This document shows positions 6,087 through 8,163 of a stretch of 8,163 nt of DNA, piece after piece (positions within the stretch are counted from its first letter, which is position 1; every line of letters begins with the position of its first letter). The position numbers and the translations under genes were made by a program. This DNA is from Acidobacteriota bacterium (GTDB lineage: Bacteria > Acidobacteriota > JAAYUB01 > JAMOQF01). Where the stretch lies: contig JALULU010000250.1 in assembly GCA_027040585.1 (NCBI GenBank), positions 1-8,163 on the forward strand, read 5' to 3'. The notes below the pieces were generated by a model that was not told where the DNA came from, made no database searches, and worked only from the letters and a program-made list of their open reading frames with translations.

Positions 6087-7733
6087 CTATTTTTTCTTAG
6101 AAGCATCAAATGGGGTACCTTGAATAGCTCTTAGAGTGTATGGCGATGAATTTTTGATATAAAATACATAATAACCATCAGGTGATGCGCCAGTACAAAT
6201 TACTGTGTCTCCAAGGTCTATTGGATTTTTAAAATCATCAGCATATTCGTCAAATATCCATAGATTGTTGTCTCCAGTAGATGGTGCATACAAATAGCGA
6301 CCATCTGGTGAAAATGATAGGGAATAGTGATTTGATCCAGTTGTTAAGGTTTTAACTAACCCAAATGATGGATATGAAATATCATCTATTTTATCGTTAT
6401 CGTTTCCTATATAAATACTTCCATTATTTGGTGCTTGAATAATGGTTTTAGGTTTCCCTGAAAGGTTCACTGTTATTACGTTAGAAGTATCACTTAAATC
6501 TGTGGCAATTAGTCTGCTGTTAGCATAGTCTATAACCATGAAATATTTAGAGTCTTCACTAAAGATGCAACTCCATATATTTCCTGCAGTAGTGTTTATT
6601 ATCGTCTGGCCGCCATTGGCAAGATCCCATACAAGGTAGTTGGTCCTACTTGCCGCTGCAAAATACCTTCCATCATTAGAAATGGCAGTGCACCAAACAC
6701 CTGTAAAAGTTGTTGTAAAAGCGGTTTTGTTATAAGTGGTGGTATCTATGCGGTATACTTTGTTGTCTCCGTAATCTGCCACATAAAGACTTTTTCCATC
6801 TGGGCTAAGAGCCATATAACCAGTTCTGTTTAAATCTATTTCATTGGTTATGGAATAAGTCAGTGTGTTTATTACAAGAATTTTATCTGTTGGATATTCA
6901 GTAGCTACATACATTGTATTTCCATCCTTTGAAAAAAGCATTTGTATAGGGCGGCTATTTAGGTCAAGATGTAAGTTTACCAAACTAAAAAAATCAGGTT
7001 CAAATGGAATAACAGGAACACCATTGATTGCTTCAACTTTTGTTAAATCAGAATTGTGTAAAATAATAAACCCTGCTATTTTTCCACTTGCCTCAACAGT
7101 GAGGTCATAATCTCCAGATAATGTTTCGTTAAAGTAACTCTGTGGATATCCAATTATTCTTTGCATTGGATTTAGTGTCTGTGTGTTTGATACGTGAACA
7201 GTGCCATCGGATTCTACAGCTTTCATTACCACCTGTATTGGCCAACTGTTTACGTTTAGAATTGCTATTCCGGTGTGAAAATTGGTATCATTTTGAAACC
7301 ATGGAAAATGTAAAACATTTTCAGGATGGGCGAATGATTGTAATCCCCCCATTGAGGTTCCATTGCTCCCACTGTATTCAAAAAGTACTATTGCAGAAAC
7401 CTTTTGCACCTGACTGGGGTCTTCATTTGAAACCATAATGATTGAACCTGTATCAGGGATTGGATCTGTAAATATGTCTTCAACATTTGCTTTATAAAAG
7501 CCATGTGCTGGGATAGTTACTTTTTCATTGGTTATTGGACTTCCACTATCGTCATATACATATAAAGTGACATCTATGTCTTGATCATGTGGATTCTGTA
7601 TGTTTATTTTCGTAGTCCAACCTGACATATTTGCGTAGTGGGCAATATACTGGGTAAAAGTACAACCAGATAGAAAAATCAAAAGAAGAAGCAAACTTGC
7701 TCCTAAAAGGATAAATTTAAATTTCTTAGTCAT
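6087..7733 (-). CDS. Lipoprotein with two N-terminal beta modules and a seven-bladed YVTN/WD40-like propeller
   Basis: This is a predicted envelope lipoprotein of unknown role. The 548-aa reading begins at the ATG at 7733 behind GGAGGAGG. The signal peptide ends in lipobox LSGC with Cys24 as the acylation site. Residues 28-119 and 140-230 align as two related modules: a YxN or FxN opening, T-x-I-x-I-x-N, a charged 'DSGSP' or 'SDGTV' turn, then a conserved strand ending AIVLFE or FIILHN. They resemble beta-sandwich modules found in other secreted proteins. From 267 to the end there are seven repeats at 40-42-residue spacing, beginning at 267, 309, 351, 391, 433, 474 and 516. Most start with the 'SPDG' turn of YVTN/NHL/WD40 propellers (FSKDG, LSPDG, FSPDG, ASPDG). 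No catalytic motif is seen, so a binding or scaffold role on the cell surface or in the periplasm is inferred. It appears monocistronic, with its own terminator. Confidence 0.88.
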   Translation of the reverse strand: MTKKFKFILLGASLLLLLIFLSGCTFTQYIAHYANMSGWTTKINIQNPHDQDIDVTLYVYDDSGSPITNEKVTIPAHGFYKANVEDIFTDPIPDTGSIIMVSNEDPSQVQKVSAIVLFEYSGSNGTSMGGLQSFAHPENVLHFPWFQNDTNFHTGIAILNVNSWPIQVVMKAVESDGTVHVSNTQTLNPMQRIIGYPQSYFNETLSGDYDLTVEASGKIAGFIILHNSDLTKVEAINGVPVIPFEPDFFSLVNLHLDLNSRPIQMLFSKDGNTMYVATEYPTDKILVINTLTYSITNEIDLNRTGYMALSPDGKSLYVADYGDNKVYRIDTTTYNKTAFTTTFTGVWCTAISNDGRYFAAASRTNYLVWDLANGGQTIINTTAGNIWSCIFSEDSKYFMVIDYANSRLIATDLSDTSNVITVNLSGKPKTIIQAPNNGSIYIGNDNDKIDDISYPSFGLVKTLTTGSNHYSLSFSPDGRYLYAPSTGDNNLWIFDEYADDFKNPIDLGDTVICTGASPDGYYVFYIKNSSPYTLRAIQGTPFDASKKK

Positions 7734-7887
7734 ATAAGACCTCCTCCATAAAAAATTTTACAAAATTATTAATATTTTCTTTATTTATCTAAATAGAAAA
7801 TAGAAATATTGTAAAATTAGAAAGTTAGTAATTTAAATATATTTACAAATATTTAAAAATATATCTGCCATTATTATTTCATAAAAG

Positions 7888-7918
7888 TTGCTGAGAAAAA
7901 AGTAATTTTTAATATAAT
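7888..7918 (+). promoter_or_regulatory. Possible sigma-70 promoter facing right
   Basis: TATAAT at 7913-7918 is a perfect -10 hexamer, with TTGCTG at 7888-7893 as a half-matching -35 and a long 19-base spacer. It would drive the plus-strand reading frame that begins near 8049. The A+T richness makes chance matches likely. Confidence 0.25.
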
Positions 7919-7932
7919 TAAAATTTTGATGT

Positions 7933-7951
7933 AAATTTTATACCAAAATTT
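7933..7951. repeat. Inverted repeat AAATTTT-N5-AAAATTT
   Basis: Two perfect 7-base arms surround ATACC, with an outer GTAAAT (7931-7936) and ATTTAC (7955-7960) pair that also mirror each other. It lies 15 bases downstream of the TATAAT box, where an operator could sit. Its all-A/T arms make it weak evidence. Confidence 0.3.
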
Positions 7952-8048
7952 GAGATTTACACTTTGTTTGAGTGGAGTTTTGAAGATTAATTTTTTTATT
8001 TTTTTATTAAAAAGTTGATAAAGGATTTTGTAAAAACTGAGAAATAAA

Positions 8049-8163
8049 ATGAGAGCAGAAAGTTTGTTAAAAGATCAAGTAAAAGACCCACAATTATTAT
8101 CAGTACTAAGCCAATAAACATTAAAATCTTTGATAAAAATAGTGGAAGCGAAAATATTAATAT
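8049..8163 (+). other. Start of a plus-strand reading frame, interrupted by in-frame TAA at 8115
   Basis: From ATG 8049 the frame reads MRAESLLKDQVKDPQLLSVL, then SQ and TAA at 8115-8117. It then continues in the same frame, as TLKSLIKIVEAKILI, to the window edge without another stop. Both parts look like ordinary amphipathic protein, and a CAA-to-TAA change would join them. Possible explanations are a nonsense mutation or sequencing error in a gene running off the right edge, a short 22-aa ORF, or pure chance, since only 15 codons follow. The ribosome site is weak (GAG 7 bases upstream). The protein family is not recognised. Confidence 0.3.

Larger units (their letters stand above)
7734..8048. 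other. A+T-rich intergenic region between divergent reading frames
   Basis: About 315 bases without a supported gene. The left end holds the GGAGGAGG ribosome site of the lipoprotein. A TTTACA (minus, 7815-7810) with a TTAGAT 17 bases on could be its promoter, but the -10 is poor. The middle carries a perfect TATAAT on the plus strand and an inverted repeat at 7933-7951. Around 7990-8010 there are long T runs. No RNA gene was recognised. Confidence 0.5.

Noticed and set aside
6046..6123. Plus-strand ORF of 25 codons (MGFPPDFKRFIYCFYFFLEA...) with AAGGAGG 8 bases before its ATG
   Set aside because: The apparent ribosome site is one arm of the minus-strand terminator hairpin, and the ORF runs antisense into the end of the lipoprotein gene. 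No independent coding signal is visible.
6865..7438. Plus-strand ORFs of 81 and 98 codons inside the lipoprotein gene
   Set aside because: They are antisense to a gene with a lipobox and regular propeller repeats; their composition gives no support for coding.
1..8163. Insertion sequence, phage or plasmid functions
   Set aside because: No transposase, integrase, terminal inverted repeats with target duplication, or replication genes were found.

Overview
The window is strongly A+T-rich, with many AGA, ATA and TTA codons. It carries a typical Gram-negative envelope set: a lipoprotein with a lipobox, a Spy/CpxP-type periplasmic protein with a signal peptide, and an ECF sigma / anti-sigma pair. 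A long PAS-rich hybrid histidine kinase and a COG2231-type DNA glycosylase fit a low-GC, possibly thermophilic or anaerobic Gram-negative bacterium (Deferribacterota- or Thermodesulfobacteriota-like). That placement is a guess from gene content; no rRNA or other marker gene is present.

Layout. (1) 1-2067, plus strand: the 3' part of a hybrid sensor histidine kinase. The reading frame is open to the left edge, so the gene is 5'-truncated by the window and the ATG at 127 is internal. (2) 2068-2113: a 46-bp convergent gap holding a 12-bp hairpin. (3) 5860 down to 2114, minus strand: five co-directional genes in the order beta-CASP metallo-beta-lactamase ribonuclease, endonuclease III / MagIII-like DNA glycosylase, ECF sigma factor, zinc anti-sigma factor, Spy/CpxP-like periplasmic protein. 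The first two genes overlap by 14 nt and sigma/anti-sigma overlap by 8 nt. A 60-bp gap before the sigma gene carries an ECF-like TGAAAC box. (4) 5861-6086: an A+T-rich spacer with a hairpin terminator for the next gene. (5) 7733 down to 6087, minus strand: a 548-aa lipoprotein with two related N-terminal beta modules and a seven-bladed YVTN/WD40-like propeller. (6) 7734-8163: mostly non-coding A+T-rich DNA with a possible divergent promoter and the start of a plus-strand reading frame that meets a TAA after 22 codons.

How the genes could work together. The sigma / anti-sigma / Spy-like trio looks like a self-contained envelope- or metal-stress module. The membrane-anchored anti-sigma would hold the sigma factor until a periplasmic signal arrives, and the Met/His/Gly-rich Spy-like protein would be the effector or the metal-sensing partner. 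The nuclease and glycosylase genes upstream are housekeeping RNA and DNA maintenance functions that may share a transcript with the trio. The kinase and the lipoprotein are separate units. Nothing here is clearly an undescribed system. The points most worth a second look are the unusual glycosylase active-site and Fe-S residues, the low-complexity metal-binding-like segment of the Spy-like protein, and the interrupted frame at the right edge.
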